The translations under genes and the position numbers were made by a program. Positions 42,970 to 53,741 of a DNA stretch of 64,000 nucleotides are shown piece after piece. The stretch spans positions 2,420,773 to 2,484,772 of the forward strand of contig JAMXIF010000073.1 of NCBI GenBank assembly GCA_028583685.1, in the 5' to 3' direction. Position 1 is the first letter of the stretch. Each line of letters opens with the position of its first letter. This DNA is from Petaurus breviceps papuanus (taxonomy: Eukaryota > Chordata > Mammalia > Diprotodontia > Petauridae). The notes beneath the pieces are model-generated. The model was not told the origin of the DNA, ran no database searches, and worked only from the letters and a program-made list of their open reading frames with translations.

Positions 42970-43232
42970 AAAGGGCAGGTAGGGAGCACAGTGGATAGAA
43001 CATGGAGCCTGGAATCAAAAAGGCCTGAGTCTTTTTGAGGCCAGTCAAATCTGGCCTCAGATGCAAATTAACTGTGTGACCCTAGGCAAGTCACTTAACC
43101 CTATTTGCCTCAGTTTCTTCATCTGTGAAATGAGCTGGTAAAGGAAATGGCAAAACACTCTGGTATCATTGCCAAGAAAACCCCAGATGGGATCATAAAG
43201 AGTCAGACATGACTGAAATGATTGAACACCAA
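42970..43232 (+). mobile_element. RTE-tailed tRNA-SINE, full length
   Basis: GGGCAGGTAGGGAGCACAGT head, CACTTAACCCTATTTGCCTC, GAGCTGGTAAAGGAAATGGC, and tail GAGTCAGACATGACTGAAAT. Confidence 0.9.
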
Positions 43233-43312
43233 AGCTGAACAGCCCACAATGGATTATATAATTAGGGACCTGCAAACAACCCATCGGCTATATCCTTAAT
43301 ATAGCCAAACAT

Positions 43313-43412
43313 TCTAGTCCAGATAAGGATACTAAAGCCCAGAAGGGTTAAGTGACTTAGCTCAAGATCACACAGCAAATTGATGACAAAAACAGGACTA
43401 GAAACTCAGTGT
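43313..43412 (-). mobile_element. MIR/Ther1 SINE fragment
   Basis: CTAGTCCAGATAAGGATACT, AAAGCCCAGAAGGGTTAAGT and GATCACACAGCAAATTGATG. Confidence 0.8.
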
Positions 43413-43477
43413 TGGGCATGAAGAAGGTGCTCAGTGAGATCTTGAATTGAATATATAATCTTAGAGATTATGTCTAA

Positions 43478-43588
43478 GGCCAATGGTATAGTGTACTTAT
43501 TATCTTAGAGTTAGGAAAATTGGGTTGGAAACCAACATTTACGAGCTATGTGACCTTTGACAAGTCATTGAACTTTTTGCTCACTATA
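43478..43588 (+). mobile_element. MIR/Ther1 SINE fragment
   Basis: GAGTTAGGAAAATTGGGTTG, GAGCTATGTGACCTTTGACA. The tail is absent. Confidence 0.65.
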
Positions 43589-43589
43589 T

Positions 43590-44180
43590 TATCATGCTTC
43601 CATAACTCATTATTTCCTTAATGTGGGTCTTCTCCTACGTTAGTCCTTTATGCCTTAGTAAATAGTGTTTATGAGTTTCTGTTAACAAAAAAAAAAATCA
43701 TCATGCTAAACAAGGCAGCTAAACTGATGATGAGGTTTTCCCAGTTAGGCTTCCCCCCAGATAACAAACAAGCAACATATCACTGAACCCATTGCTTCAA
43801 GTCTCTCAGATTTTAAAGAAACTGTCATAACTTATGCTCCGCTAACATAGCCCCCCCAAAGCAGTCATCTTCCTGCCATGATGAAATATCAGAATAGGAA
43901 TTTAGTAGAGGGTCCTCATCAATAAAATCAAATAGTAATATCAAAAGCATGTCTAGGTAGGCATACATATCATGTTTTTTCTATATCTAAGTTATAACCT
44001 AGGTATTTTCCAAATAAGTGAATCTTTCTGAGGTCCAAAATATTAAGGAAGACAAAGCCCAAAGAAAATAATATAGTCTTTGCCTATGTGAACCCATTCT
44101 TTCCAGTCATAATTGTACCACTATATCTACCTCATAGAGTTGTTATAAGAAAAGTTCTATATAAAGGTGAAATATTGTGT
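43590..44180. other. Unassigned stretch
   Basis: No gene recognised. A possible MIR tail (GAGTTGTTATAAGAAAAG) lies near 44137. Confidence 0.3.
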
Positions 44181-44184
44181 CATG

Positions 44185-45215
44185 TTTTCAATTTAAAATT
44201 TAATTTTTTTCAATTATCAAAAATCAATTTTCTCCCCCTCCCATATCCTCTTTTGAAAAACAAAATCCTTATAACAAATATGCATAGTCAGGAAAAATAA
44301 ATTCTCACATCAGTCATAACCAAAAAATATTTATCTCAATCCATGCCCTCAATTCATTACCTCTCTGTCAAGAATTGGCTAGCTGATATTACAATGGAGG
44401 GGAAGAGCAAGGAGGTGAAAGGAAATGAGTCAACCTTACTCTCATTGGATTTGGCTTGAGGAGGGAATAACATAAACACTCAATTGGGTATCTTACCCTA
44501 AATAAAAGTAGGGGGAAGGGGATAAGAAGGGAGAGATGATAGAAAGAAGGATAAATGAGGGAAGGGGTCTTCAGAAGCACACACTTTTGAAAAGGGACAG
44601 GGTCAAAGGAGAAAAGAGAATAAATGGGGATGGGCTAAGATGGAGGTAAATGTAGTTAGTCTTTCACAACATGACTACTATGGAAATATTTTGCATAATT
44701 ACACGTGTATAGTTTATATCGAATTGCTTGGCTTCCCAGTGGGGATGGATGAGAAGGGAAGAAGGGAGAGAATCTGGAACTCAAAGTTTTAAAACACAAA
44801 TGTTTAAAAAATTGTTGTTACATGCAACCTGGAAATAATAAGATATACAGACAATAGGGTATAGAAATCCATCTTCCCCTACAAGAAAGTAAAGGGGAAG
44901 GGGGGAAAGGGAGGGATGAGGGGGGATATAAAAGAGGAATGAATGGAGAAATAGGTAATTAGTATGCTTGCCATCTTGGGGTGGGGGATATGGGAGAGAT
45001 GGGGAGAAAATTTGGAATTCAAAATCCTGTAGAAATGAATGTTAAAACTAAAAATAAATAAATTCTGAAGTACAAAAAAAGAGTTGGCTAGCTGAAAACT
45101 TTATTACTGATCCTCTGTAATCACATTTAGTAATTATGTTGACCAATTCTTAAGTCTTTCAGTGTTGTCTGTCCTTACAATGTTATCATAATTGAATAAA
45201 ATATTCTGCAGCAAT
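44185..45215 (-). mobile_element. L1 3' UTR, antisense, split by another L1
   Basis: The left part (44185-44386) has CCTTATAACAAATATGCATA and CCCTCAATTCATTACCTCTC. After the inserted L1 it continues with CTTTATTACTGATCCTCTGT, CTTAAGTCTTTCAGTGTTGT and CTTACAATGTTATCATAATT. This is a 3' UTR subtype different from the 11 kb and 36 kb L1 copies. Confidence 0.7.
44387..45079 (+). mobile_element. L1 3' end inserted in another L1
   Basis: About 690 bases. It starts within a purine-rich L1 segment, passes CTTTCACAACATGACTACTA and AATTGCTTGGCTTCCCAGTG (3' UTR), a second purine-rich part, and GGAATTCAAAATCCTGTAGA before its A-rich end. The duplication AGAATTGGCTAGCTGA (44371-44386) and AGAGTTGGCTAGCTGA (45080-45095) flanks it. 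The 3' UTR end motif appears twice (near 44780 and 45020), so the copy may contain an internal duplication. Confidence 0.82.
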
Positions 45216-45284
45216 ATTAGAGGCCCAAGGGATCTGATGCTATTTGCTTTAATGAGTTCTCAATCATCTATATCTTTTTTTTGT

Positions 45285-45395
45285 CTGTACTTGTATCCCT
45301 AGCACCTGGCATAGTAAATGTTTTTGATTGGGTAACTGATAAAGTATAAGCTGGCCCATAGTAGGCACTGAATAAATACTTGTTAATTGAATAAT
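45285..45395 (+). mobile_element. L2 LINE 3' end fragment
   Basis: TTGTATCCCTAGCACCTGGC, then GGCACTGAATAAATACTTGT. The middle is partly repeated. Confidence 0.75.
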
Positions 45396-45759
45396 TTAGA
45401 TAGGGCAGACCCCATACTTTTTTCTCCTACCCTTCTGCCTTCTGGCTACTCCACCACACAACATCGAGGCTGAATGGAAAATCAGTTGTATCCGCTTCCT
45501 GACCATAGTTTCCATAAAAAGTGCAGCAAAGATGATTCAGTCAAAGGCTGGTGTATCCTTGTCCTTTCTCTACCATCTCAATAGCACTGAGTTAACAGAA
45601 CATCTCAATCCATTAAAATGGGATAATCTTTTTCTTTCTATGACCAGTCATGCCAATCCCCTCACAGAATATGGGCTCCTGGTTTACTAAAGAGCCCTTA
45701 GGAAATACTGGCTGAAAGGAATTAGTGTACCCCAGCACCATGGAATCTTTTTTCTGTGA

Positions 45760-46250
45760 CACTACATGATTACTTTTCATTTTGTTTTTCAAACACCCCC
45801 TGGCATCTATCCACGTATTAAACTAATGACTTGCAAGAACCAAGTTTAAAAGAACCAAGCAATTATTTTAATTAGAAGAGAACAGAAATAACACTCCTGG
45901 CTTCTGTTTTAAGGGGCAAGGAGGAAGCAGGCAGGGCTCAAAAAGATTCCGTGAAATATTTTTGCAAAGGGAAAAATAATTAAGGCCAAATTTAGAAAGC
46001 CCTTGCAATAAATGGGCCACACAAAATGAATGGCTCCACTGTACAGCCAGAACCCATTGACACATAAAAATATAGCAAGGCCCATTTTTCTGTAATACCG
46101 TTCAACAGAAATGCTAGTTCTACAAAATGGAAATGACTAACTAGGAAAACAGATCAGAATGATTCTTTTGAGTCCTGAGTAATTTCCTACTGAGTTTTTG
46201 TGCATCCTAATTTATTAATAAGGGGAAAAAGGAAACATAGTGGCCTGTTT
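45760..46250. promoter_or_regulatory. Candidate conserved noncoding element
   Basis: About 490 bases without repeats. Motifs include AAGCAATTATTTTAATTAGA, AAAAATAATTAAGGCC, CTTGCAATAAATGGGCC (HOX/PBX-like) and CCTAATTTATTAATAAG. No sustained open frame (65 codons at most, minus). The density of homeodomain-type cores and the absence of mobile elements fit a developmental enhancer; inference only. Confidence 0.4.
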
Positions 46251-46594
46251 TCTCTCCAAAATAAAATAATCTTTGCATTTAGATTTATTGGGTAAATTGG
46301 TCATTTTGATTTCTCTATTGTTATCAACCTATTCCACAACAATTTGATTTTTGCTATGTGAGGTTTTTCATCAATACATTCTCAACTCTCAGTCATCCAG
46401 GGTTCTTGTTCCCTAACTCACTACCTTTTAGTTGCTTCATTATTTCCTTTCATCACCACCAAAGGGTGAGAGACAATGTGAAGCTAAGATGGGTCAAGTT
46501 TGCTATTTATGAACAATAAAAGTCTCTCCCAGTTCCAAATCTATGATGCTATGTCCTATGGTCATACTAATTTAGGGGAAAGATTTGGGAGAAA

Positions 46595-47165
46595 AGAGTT
46601 AATGTGGTAAGAAATGATGAGCAGGTTGATTTTAGAAAAACATGGAAAGACTTTCATGAAATAATGAAAGTGAAATGAGCAGAAGCAAGAGAACGTTGTA
46701 TTTGGTAACAGTAATACTGTTCAAAGAACAGCTATGAATAACCAAGTTATTCTGAGTGTTATAAATACTCAAATCAATTACAAAGGACCTGTGAAGGAAG
46801 ATGCTATCCATCTCCTGAGAAAGAACAGATAAACAGAATAAATAAATGCAAAAAAAAGATGCATGAATACATGTCATTGCCTACTTAGACCTTAAAATCT
46901 TATTTCTCCTCCCATCCATTCTCCCCATCTTTGCTACTGGGACAACGTATGGTTTCAAATTGAATTAGGAACGTAAAAATGTTTCTCAATAGTGACAACT
47001 CAATAAATTCAAAAGCAATAAAAAAGGATTCATAATATGGTCATATGTGTGTGTTTATAAATCTGGGTCAAATGGTAGCCTCCTCTACTGTGGGGTGGGG
47101 AGGAAGAGGAATAATTTAAAACTTCAAATGTAACAAAATAAATTAAATTAATTTTTTAAAGGGGA
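46595..47165 (+). mobile_element. L1 ORF2 end and 3' UTR
   Basis: AATGATGAGCAGGTTGATTT and GGAAAGACTTTCATGAAATA match the stretch after the MEYY region. GATGCTATCCATCTCCTGAG and GAACAGATAAACAGAATAAA follow; then the 3' UTR and a terminal AATAAATTAAATTAATT. Frames are broken. Confidence 0.78.
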
Positions 47166-47267
47166 AAAAAGAGAATTTTAAAATGTGACTAAAATTAGTT
47201 GCAGGAGTTTTCTAAGAATTCCAGTTACCTTTGCCCCCTACTTTAACAATCGAATGTACTAATCAGA

Positions 47268-47440
47268 GAGGTAGCACAGATTTAGAGTATGAGGACCTGG
47301 GTTCAAATTCTAACCTTGCCAATATTACCCATGTAACCTAACACAAGTAACATAACATCTACAGACTTCTGTGTCGTTGTTGTAAAAAGAGGGTCTTCAT
47401 ATCGATGAGCTTCCTGGAAGCTATAAATATACAATGTAAA
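47268..47440 (+). mobile_element. MIR/Ther1 SINE
   Basis: GAGGTAGCACAGATTTAGAG, GGGTTCAAATTCTAACC, and a decayed core GTCGTTGTTGTAAAAAGAGG. Confidence 0.75.
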
Positions 47441-47511
47441 CCTCTAACTCTGAAAACGAGTTTTAACTTGGGGATTTCTCTCCAAAATTTTAATTTGGAA
47501 TTGAGATAATA

Positions 47512-47532
47512 ATAATAATAATGATAATAAAT
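47512..47532. repeat. (AAT)n microsatellite
   Basis: Seven or so AAT/ATA units next to a MIR tail, probably grown from the ATT-rich MIR end. Confidence 0.85.
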
Positions 47533-47765
47533 AATGTTAGCATTCATTCATGATTTAACATTTTAAAAGTGTTTTGGATACTTTATCTTTTTAAGCCTCA
47601 CAGCAATGCTAGTAGGTATTAAAAGGGGTATTGCCACCACTTTACAAATAAGTAAACTGAGTCTCAGAGAAGTTAAGTAACTGGCCTATAGTCACACTGC
47701 TAGAAAGTGTTAGGGGTGGGATGCAAACACACATCTCCCTGATACCCAGCCCTATTCACAAGAGT
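47533..47765 (-). mobile_element. MIR/Ther1 SINE, near full length
   Basis: GCCTCACAGCAATGCTAGTA, TTTACAAATAAGTAAACTGA, GTCTCAGAGAAGTTAAGTAA, CAAACACACATCTCCCTGAT. Confidence 0.85.
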
Positions 47766-47782
47766 TCTCTGAATCGATCTAT

Positions 47783-47910
47783 CATCGTTACCAGGAAACT
47801 GAGTGTTGGAGAAATAAAATGACTTTCCCAGAAATTTGATGATAGAGAAAGGATTGGAAATCAGATCTCCTGTCTGTTAGCCCACTGCTTTAAAATAGGC
47901 TGCCTTGGCA
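47783..47910 (-). mobile_element. MIR/Ther1 SINE fragment
   Basis: GGAAACTGAGTGTTGGAGAA, GACTTTCCCAGAAATTTGAT, GATCTCCTGTCTGTTAGCCC. Confidence 0.72.
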
Positions 47911-47957
47911 ACCACCTTTTTGCTGAATGTTCTTTAATGAATGTCTAAGGACCGCAC

Positions 47958-48212
47958 TGGGCAGATAGGTGATATGGTGGATAGAACACTGTACTTGGAA
48001 TCAGGAAGACTCATTTTCCGGAATTCAAATCCAGCCTCAGACACTTACTTGCTCTGTGACCCTGGACAAGTCAGTTAATCCTGTTTGCCTCAGTTTCCTC
48101 AAGTGTAAAATGAGCTGGAGAAGGAAGTGGTAAACCACCCCAGTATCTTTGCCAAGAAAACCCCAAACGGAGTCATGAAGAGTTGGACATAACTAAACTA
48201 AATGAGAACCAC
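47958..48212 (+). mobile_element. RTE-tailed tRNA-SINE, full length
   Basis: GGGCAGATAGGTGATATGGT, GAATTCAAATCCAGCCTCAG, CCTGTTTGCCTCAGTTTCCT, GAGCTGGAGAAGGAAGTGGT, tail GAAGAGTTGGACATAACTAA. Confidence 0.92.
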
Positions 48213-48564
48213 ACCAACCAGCCACATTACCTTAATTTCTGTGTCCTATCCTTTGAATAATACACATTTAAACCACTTCTCCCCGTGAAATTCAAAACTA
48301 GATCTTTCAGAGTAAAGAGTTCCTTTTATGTCATCCTTAAATGAGAGGAAGCTACAACTGTTAAAACAATATCAAATTTGGAATAAGTTTTGGTGCTGTA
48401 AAAAAATTACTGGGAATTAGGAAAGGATGCAGAAACCTTGATAAAGTATTTATTAAGAGCAATGGTCTGTCCTTTCCATAAATTAGGTCATTTTATCTGG
48501 AGAAAGGAATGTCAGAATTAGAAAAGATCTGTAGCCAGGCAATAAATTAGGAGACAGACAAGCA

Positions 48565-49010
48565 GTGGTTATTCAACTCAATTCCAAAAACATTTATTAA
48601 ATAACCTCTGTGTCCAAGGTACTATAATAGGTGCTGGAGACGGAAAGACATAAGCTAAATAGACTCTACACTCAAGGAGCCTATGTGCCTTTGGAAGAAA
48701 GCATGTATACAAATTAAGTTTATGCCAAGTAATTTCAATATGTAGAGATTATGATCTCTGAAAAGATGTGGCACCTGAGCCATAAATATATACAAATACA
48801 TATGTATAATATATATTTATAAATAAAGGAAACTAGAGATTATACAAGTTGGAGGTGACAGATGAGTGCCTTACAAGCATGAGGACCTACATGTACAGAA
48901 ACGTAGAGGTAGATGATAGAATATCATGTACTGGGAAGATTTAGAAGAATAGAGAGTGAGGAAGGGGAAGTAATATGAAATGACTGGAAAGGTATTCTGC
49001 AAGAGGAGTA
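48565..49010 (-). mobile_element. L2-clade LINE 3' part, antisense
   Basis: The left edge is the L2 3' end complement (ACATTTATTAAATAACCTCT, GGTACTATAATAGGTGCTGG, CTCAAGGAGCCTATGTGCC). It grades into a diverged UTR and coding part with GAAATGACTGGAAAGG. Confidence 0.78.
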
Positions 49011-49424
49011 GATTAAGAGGCAAAGAAATATTTCTCCAAGATTGGAAATGAATAAAAATGAAGGCCTTTTTGCTTATCTAGAAAATGAGCAAATGAGTGA
49101 GGATGAATAAAGCTAAAGGTGGCAATATACAAAATAATAAATAATGACTTGGATGGCCAGCTAGGGGTTTTCATTTCCCCTGCTTTGTCATGTGAAGTGA
49201 GATTAAAAGGTAACAAATTTAGGATGACTCCAAGGAGATGCCTTTTCATGCAATGTATAATTAACCTGTAGAAATCATTGCAGTAAATGGCTTTTTAGAA
49301 AAAAAAATCTAACTCCCCTCTCCAAAAACAACATTAAAAAAAAAGATTTGCTATTTATAGACCTAAAACTAGCATCTGCAGTTATACTAGCTGGGATTAG
49401 ATTACAAAGGCTGTCCAACTTCCA

Positions 49425-49630
49425 GGCACAAATTGATCGCCAGCTGGGGTCAGGAAGAAAATTTTCCCTTTGGCGTAGTGTTTCCCAGGTCCGCTATCTA
49501 GTACTGAACAATTCATACTGTTGTGCAGTATTTACACCTTCATTCAAAGCATCTGGCCAGGGTCGCTCTTGGCTTCAGGATTCAATATTAAATGATCTAT
49601 TGTTTTATTCCAGGATGGCAACACCTTTAC
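49425..49630 (+). mobile_element. CR1/L3 LINE 3' end, clearly readable
   Basis: GGGTCAGGAAGAAAATTTTC is the CR1/L3 signature also well known in reptile and bird CR1. It is followed by CACCTTCATTCAAAGCATCT, GGCCAGGGTCGCTCTTGG, CAGGATTCAATATTAAATGA and CCAGGATGGCAAC, the CR1/L3 end order. The copy is more readable than the other L3 fragments here. A 101-codon frame (49348-49653) spans it by chance. Confidence 0.75.
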
Positions 49631-49659
49631 TTAGCTATGTTTCCAAGAGGTAAATATAA

Positions 49660-50590
49660 TGAAAGCAATCAAAATTGTTTCCAACTCCACTGTTTTTACA
49701 TCAACAGTCTACAAATATATGTAAAGATTCGATATGTATGAGGACATACATATACACTGATATAGTTCTAAGACATCTCCATCATTTAACAGCTTGATTT
49801 TAAATTGTTGCTTTTGGGAACAGAAAACACAGGAGGGGAGGGGGGAAGCATATTGTTCATCAAAGTGATTGTCCCATACATTTGTATACCTGATGCAATT
49901 TATTCTTTAACAGATTTTTACTTCAAAGAAATCACTAGTTAATGACATTTCAGACTTGGGAAATTTTTCTGATGGCACATTGGAATTCCCTCAGGGATGG
50001 GATTGTGAATAAGTGGATTTCTTTTTTAAGATCATTAACAGATATTACAAACCAATTCAAACAGAGTATTTTCTTTGCAAATTACTTTTAACTTTAGAGC
50101 TATTGAAAAAAAGGACAGTAAGTGATTTAATTTACTTAGCCTGTCTATAGATTGCAGCTACATACTCATTCGGGGATTGCATTTCCAACCCCCAAAAAAT
50201 ATCTATAACTATCCTTAATAGAGATATTTTTCTAAATTATCATCCTATATCAGGGAGGTTTCAGAAGCTGTTAATGTTTACTTTTTCATTTAGCAAGTTG
50301 CCCCAGAAAAAGGAGAATGTTTATCCTATTGATATGATAAGAGTAAAAACAAAGCATTCCACTTATTTTATCTGTTGCTTTAATTAAAACTCTCCAATAA
50401 TCAGCTGGTTATTTTCTCCTTGGAGGATTTTTTTTTGGTTCTTTTATTTAATGATCAAACTATATTTTCTGGGCTAGAGAGCTAATATTTGGGGTGAGAA
50501 TCACCTTTATTCACTGTGCATATAAGGCCAGATTCTTATTTGCATCAACACCCCGTTGTGTATGTTTTCCATTCAAAGAGCTCCTGTGGA
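49660..50590. promoter_or_regulatory. Candidate conserved noncoding block
   Basis: Over 900 bases with no repeat recognised. Motifs include TTGCTTTAATTAAAACTCTC, CACTAGTTAATGACATTTC and TTATTTAATGATCAAAC. No sustained frame. Inference only. Confidence 0.35.
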
Positions 50591-50599
50591 CTTCAAAGG

Positions 50600-50940
50600 G
50601 AGCTCCATACAAGGAGGGGCTAAGTGGGAGTTCTGAGAGACTGGAGAATCAGGCCCACAGCCATGAAGAAACCATGCCAAGAACAGCTCACCCGGGAGCG
50701 CCTAGACCATGACATCAAGTTGAAGGGTCTCTCACCTGCCCACACTCCACTCAACTGCATGTGGGAAATGTCCCCACAAATGCCAAGCAAAACATCAGTT
50801 TCACTGTCTATGGCTTATAAATATTTGATGAGTGGTACTTTGCTTATGAAAAGCATGTTAATAAGAATATTCTACAGTAATGGTGCCAAGCACTGCCTCT
50901 TACAAACAACACTGTCAGAGGCTCTAGAGAATTTTGAGGA
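50600..50940. other. Unassigned GC-richer segment
   Basis: It contains CACCCGGGAGCGCCTAGACC, which is GC-rich for this window. A 130-codon plus-strand frame (50624-51016) runs into the CA repeat and is not supported by any domain. Confidence 0.3.
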
Positions 50941-50942
50941 TC

Positions 50943-50944
<2 letters not shown>

Positions 50945-50981
<37 letters not shown>
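50945..50981. repeat. (CA)n microsatellite
   Basis: About 18 perfect CA units; likely polymorphic. Confidence 0.96.
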
Positions 50982-50983
<2 letters not shown>

Positions 50984-51059
50984 TTTAGGAACCTCCACAT
51001 CCCTTTCAAAATTTGACCTTGTTAGAGAGTCCTTCTTATCCCAGTGACCAATGACCATT

Positions 51060-51675
51060 CTTGAGCTGGGCCTGGATCTAGAGTTGGAAGGGACCCCAGA
51101 TAGTGTCTAGTACAACCAACTCACTTACTTTACAAAGAGATGAAGAGATTTTTTTTCAAGATCACAACTGAGCCACTTCCTAGTTTTCCAGTCTACTTAT
51201 ACATTACTTTCCTACATACTCTACAACCTTGAGTCCATGCAATTCTTCAGACATGTTACAACATCACCAAACTCTGCCATCTTTTCACTGGCATTCTCTC
51301 CCTCCTCACTTCTACCTCCAGGCTTCCTTCATAACTCAGCTGAAATTTTACCTTCTTCAAGAGACTTCCCAGTTCCCTCCTGTCCCACCACTGCTAGCAC
51401 TTCCCCTCTTAAATTGCCTCCCATTTACACTGTATGTATTTTGTATGTACTTGGTTGTTTACACATTGTCTTACCCATGAGAATGTAAGCTCCTTAAGAG
51501 CAGGGACTATTTTAATCCTTCTTTCTATCCTTGGCCCCTAGTACAGTACTTGTCATATAGCAAGTGCTTAACAAATACTTGTTAAATGACACAGGTAGAA
51601 AAAAATCAGAAGTGGGATTTGAACTTAGGTGATCTTGACTCCAGAACTATTCATCTTACCTCTATATCACTTCTT
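51060..51675 (-). mobile_element. MIR/Ther1 SINE split by an L2
   Basis: The left piece CTAGAGTTGGAAGGGACCCC and CTTACTTTACAAAGAGATGA is the MIR complement. After the L2 it resumes at about 51590 with GAAGTGGGATTTGAACTTAG and a head ending TCTATATCACTTCTTGC. Confidence 0.72.
51210..51595 (+). mobile_element. L2 LINE 3' UTR, long copy
   Basis: CTTCCTTCATAACTCAGCTG, CCTTCTTCAAGAGACTTCCC, TGTATTTTGTATGTACTTGG, GTAAGCTCCTTAAGAGCAGG, and end CAAGTGCTTAACAAATACTT. It is the clearest L2 tail in the window and covers two chance frames. Confidence 0.92.
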
Positions 51676-51829
51676 GCTCCTACAATCCACCAGTTAATCA
51701 GTTGTACTATACTTAGTCCTTCCTCCGCTAATACCCTCCTTTGATGACTCATAATTGTGAATTCTCAGAGGTTACACTAGTGAAATACAAGTTACTGGGG
51801 AAAAAATAAAATATTTCTTTTAAAAAGAG

Positions 51830-52052
51830 ACCTTTTCTAATCCTTTAACCCAGTTTCCCCAATGAAATTGTAATTGCTTTGTAATTACTTTGCATATAAT
51901 TATATTTTTACACATTGTACCCCCTGATATAATATAAGCTTCCTGAGGGCAAGAAATTTCACTTTTTTTGACTTTGCATCTTCAAGACCTAGTACAAAGC
52001 CTGGCATATAGAAGGAGTGTGATATATCCTTGATTATTGAATGTGGCCCAAT
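51830..52052 (+). mobile_element. L2 LINE 3' UTR
   Basis: GAGACCTTTTCTAATCCTTT, TAAGCTTCCTGAGGGCAAGA, CTAGTACAAAGCCTGGCATA, then an end near GATTATTGAATG. Confidence 0.82.
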
Positions 52053-52394
52053 GATGGATTGCATCTTAGTTAGCCAAGGACCAATCTCCAGCTAGGCTTA
52101 GAAAAACCACCAGATTGGCTTCCAAGTGATGAAATTTTAGTCATATCAACTCTTGAAGATTATCTACTAAATTATAAAGAAGCCATAGTCCAGGTCCAGG
52201 AAGGTGATATCCATACCACAATGAAATTATAGCTCCTTGAAGTTTTGAAATTAATGAATTGGCATTGTGAGGGATAACTAAGGTAGAGATTGATCTAGAA
52301 GAGCCTTCAGCAGAAGAAAGATTATTAGAATTAAAAACTCATAGTGTTTGGAAATTTATACATTGTACTATTCTAAGGTGTCATACTCGATCAA

Positions 52395-52880
52395 ATAAAA
52401 TCTTCTCTTTGGCCCCCAATACCCTTAATAACCTGCCTTCCCACTACCTTTACATCTTCTTACATATTACACCTTCCCTCCTTACTCTTTGATGGAGCAA
52501 CACTTGCCTTCTTTCTGTTCTTCAGACAAGACACTCCATCTCCTGACCAAGCATTTTTCCTTGACTGTTCCCTATCCATGGAATGTTCTCCCACCTTAGT
52601 TCCACTTCCTAACTTTCTTCATGTCCTAGCTAAATTCCCATTATAGGAAGCCTTCTCTAATCTCTCTTAATTCTAGTATCTTCCATCTCTTGTTTATTTC
52701 CAATTTTTAGCTTGTTGACACACAATTATTTGAATGTTGTCTTTCCCATGAGAATGTGAATTCCTTGGCAGCAGAGACTGTTTATTTTTACCTTTCTTCG
52801 TATCCTCAATGCTTAGCACAGTACCTGGCATATAGTTGGTGTTTGATGAATGATTATTGAGTGACTGAATGAATGATATC
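52395..52880 (+). mobile_element. L2 LINE 3' UTR, near complete
   Basis: CCCAATACCCTTAATAACCT, CCATGGAATGTTCTCCCACC, GAATGTGAATTCCTTGGCAG, and the terminal GCTTAGCACAGTACCTGGCA with GTGACTGAATGAATG. Confidence 0.92.
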
Positions 52881-53150
52881 TTTGTGCTATACTCATGAAC
52901 TACAACCTAGAATGAATCTCACATGAAAAGGGGGCTTGATGTTACTGGTATCAAGAGAAGGGTAGAGAATTGGCAGGGGATCAAGGCACCAGCATGGTCA
53001 CCCTGGGTTATAGGACTCAGAATTCTAGTTTATATAGTGCATAGAGCTTTAATTATAGCATCAAACTTGAAATGGATGGAAGTAGAGAATTTCAATTCTC
53101 TCCCCTGAATTGTAGAGGTTCAAATAACTCTACAGGGAAAGAGGTAGAAG
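52881..53150. other. Unassigned spacer
   Basis: A 61-codon frame only; no repeat or gene recognised. Confidence 0.3.
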
Positions 53151-53157
53151 TAAGCAA

Positions 53158-53245
53158 AGGGAGAAAACAATTTATTAAATGCCTGCTATGTGACAAATAC
53201 TCTGCTAAGCACTTTACAAAAATATTCTCACTTGATCCAAAAAGA
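53158..53245 (-). mobile_element. L2 or MIR 3' end fragment
   Basis: CAATTTATTAAATGCCTGCT and CTGCTAAGCACTTTACAAAA are the complement of the end shared by L2 and long MIR tails. Confidence 0.65.
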
Positions 53246-53478
53246 AAAATGAAAGAAAATGCTCATTTGCTCTTCCCCACTCCCTAGTAAATCTAGCCAA
53301 AAGGCTTTCATACTTTTAGAAATGTTAGTACTAACAAGTCTTATGAAATTTGTTATATCCTACCATGGTTCCTTAAGGATGAAGCACACTCCCTATCTCC
53401 TGATAGAGAGTTATGCTTGGTGCAGAGATTCTCTAGGCAACAGAATATTTTGGAATTCTCTTGGAATTGTGGGAGATT

Positions 53479-53561
53479 ACAAGAATGCTTGCTTGAATCT
53501 CCCCCTCCCACTTGAGGAACAAGTGTCAAGGATTCCTTGGCTTCTCTATGGTGATAAAAAG
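53479..53561. repeat. Local duplication, unit 1
   Basis: ACAAGAATGCTTG, then CCACTTGAGGAACAAGTGTC and GGTGATAAAAAG. The same order returns at 53742-53820 with about 20 percent change. Confidence 0.75.
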
Positions 53562-53624
53562 TTATACTATGTAACATTACCCAAGATACATAGATCATAA
53601 AAGAGAGTTCTGATAAAAGGTGTT

Positions 53625-53741
53625 CCACTGAAGAAGAAAATGGCAAAACACTCCAGCATCTTCAGCAATAAAAAAAAAAACTCCATGGACATTATTATGG
53701 GGTCCATGGGGTCACAAAGAGTTAGACACAACTGAACAACA
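53625..53741 (+). mobile_element. RTE-type SINE tail only
   Basis: AATGGCAAAACACTCCAGCA, then after an A run CCATGGGGTCACAAAGAGTT and AGACACAACTGAACAACAAC. The tRNA-like head is missing. It lies between the two duplicated units. Confidence 0.78.

Noticed and set aside
49348-49653. 101-codon plus-strand frame as a possible gene
   Set aside because: It spans a CR1/L3 3' end, which is noncoding in the family.
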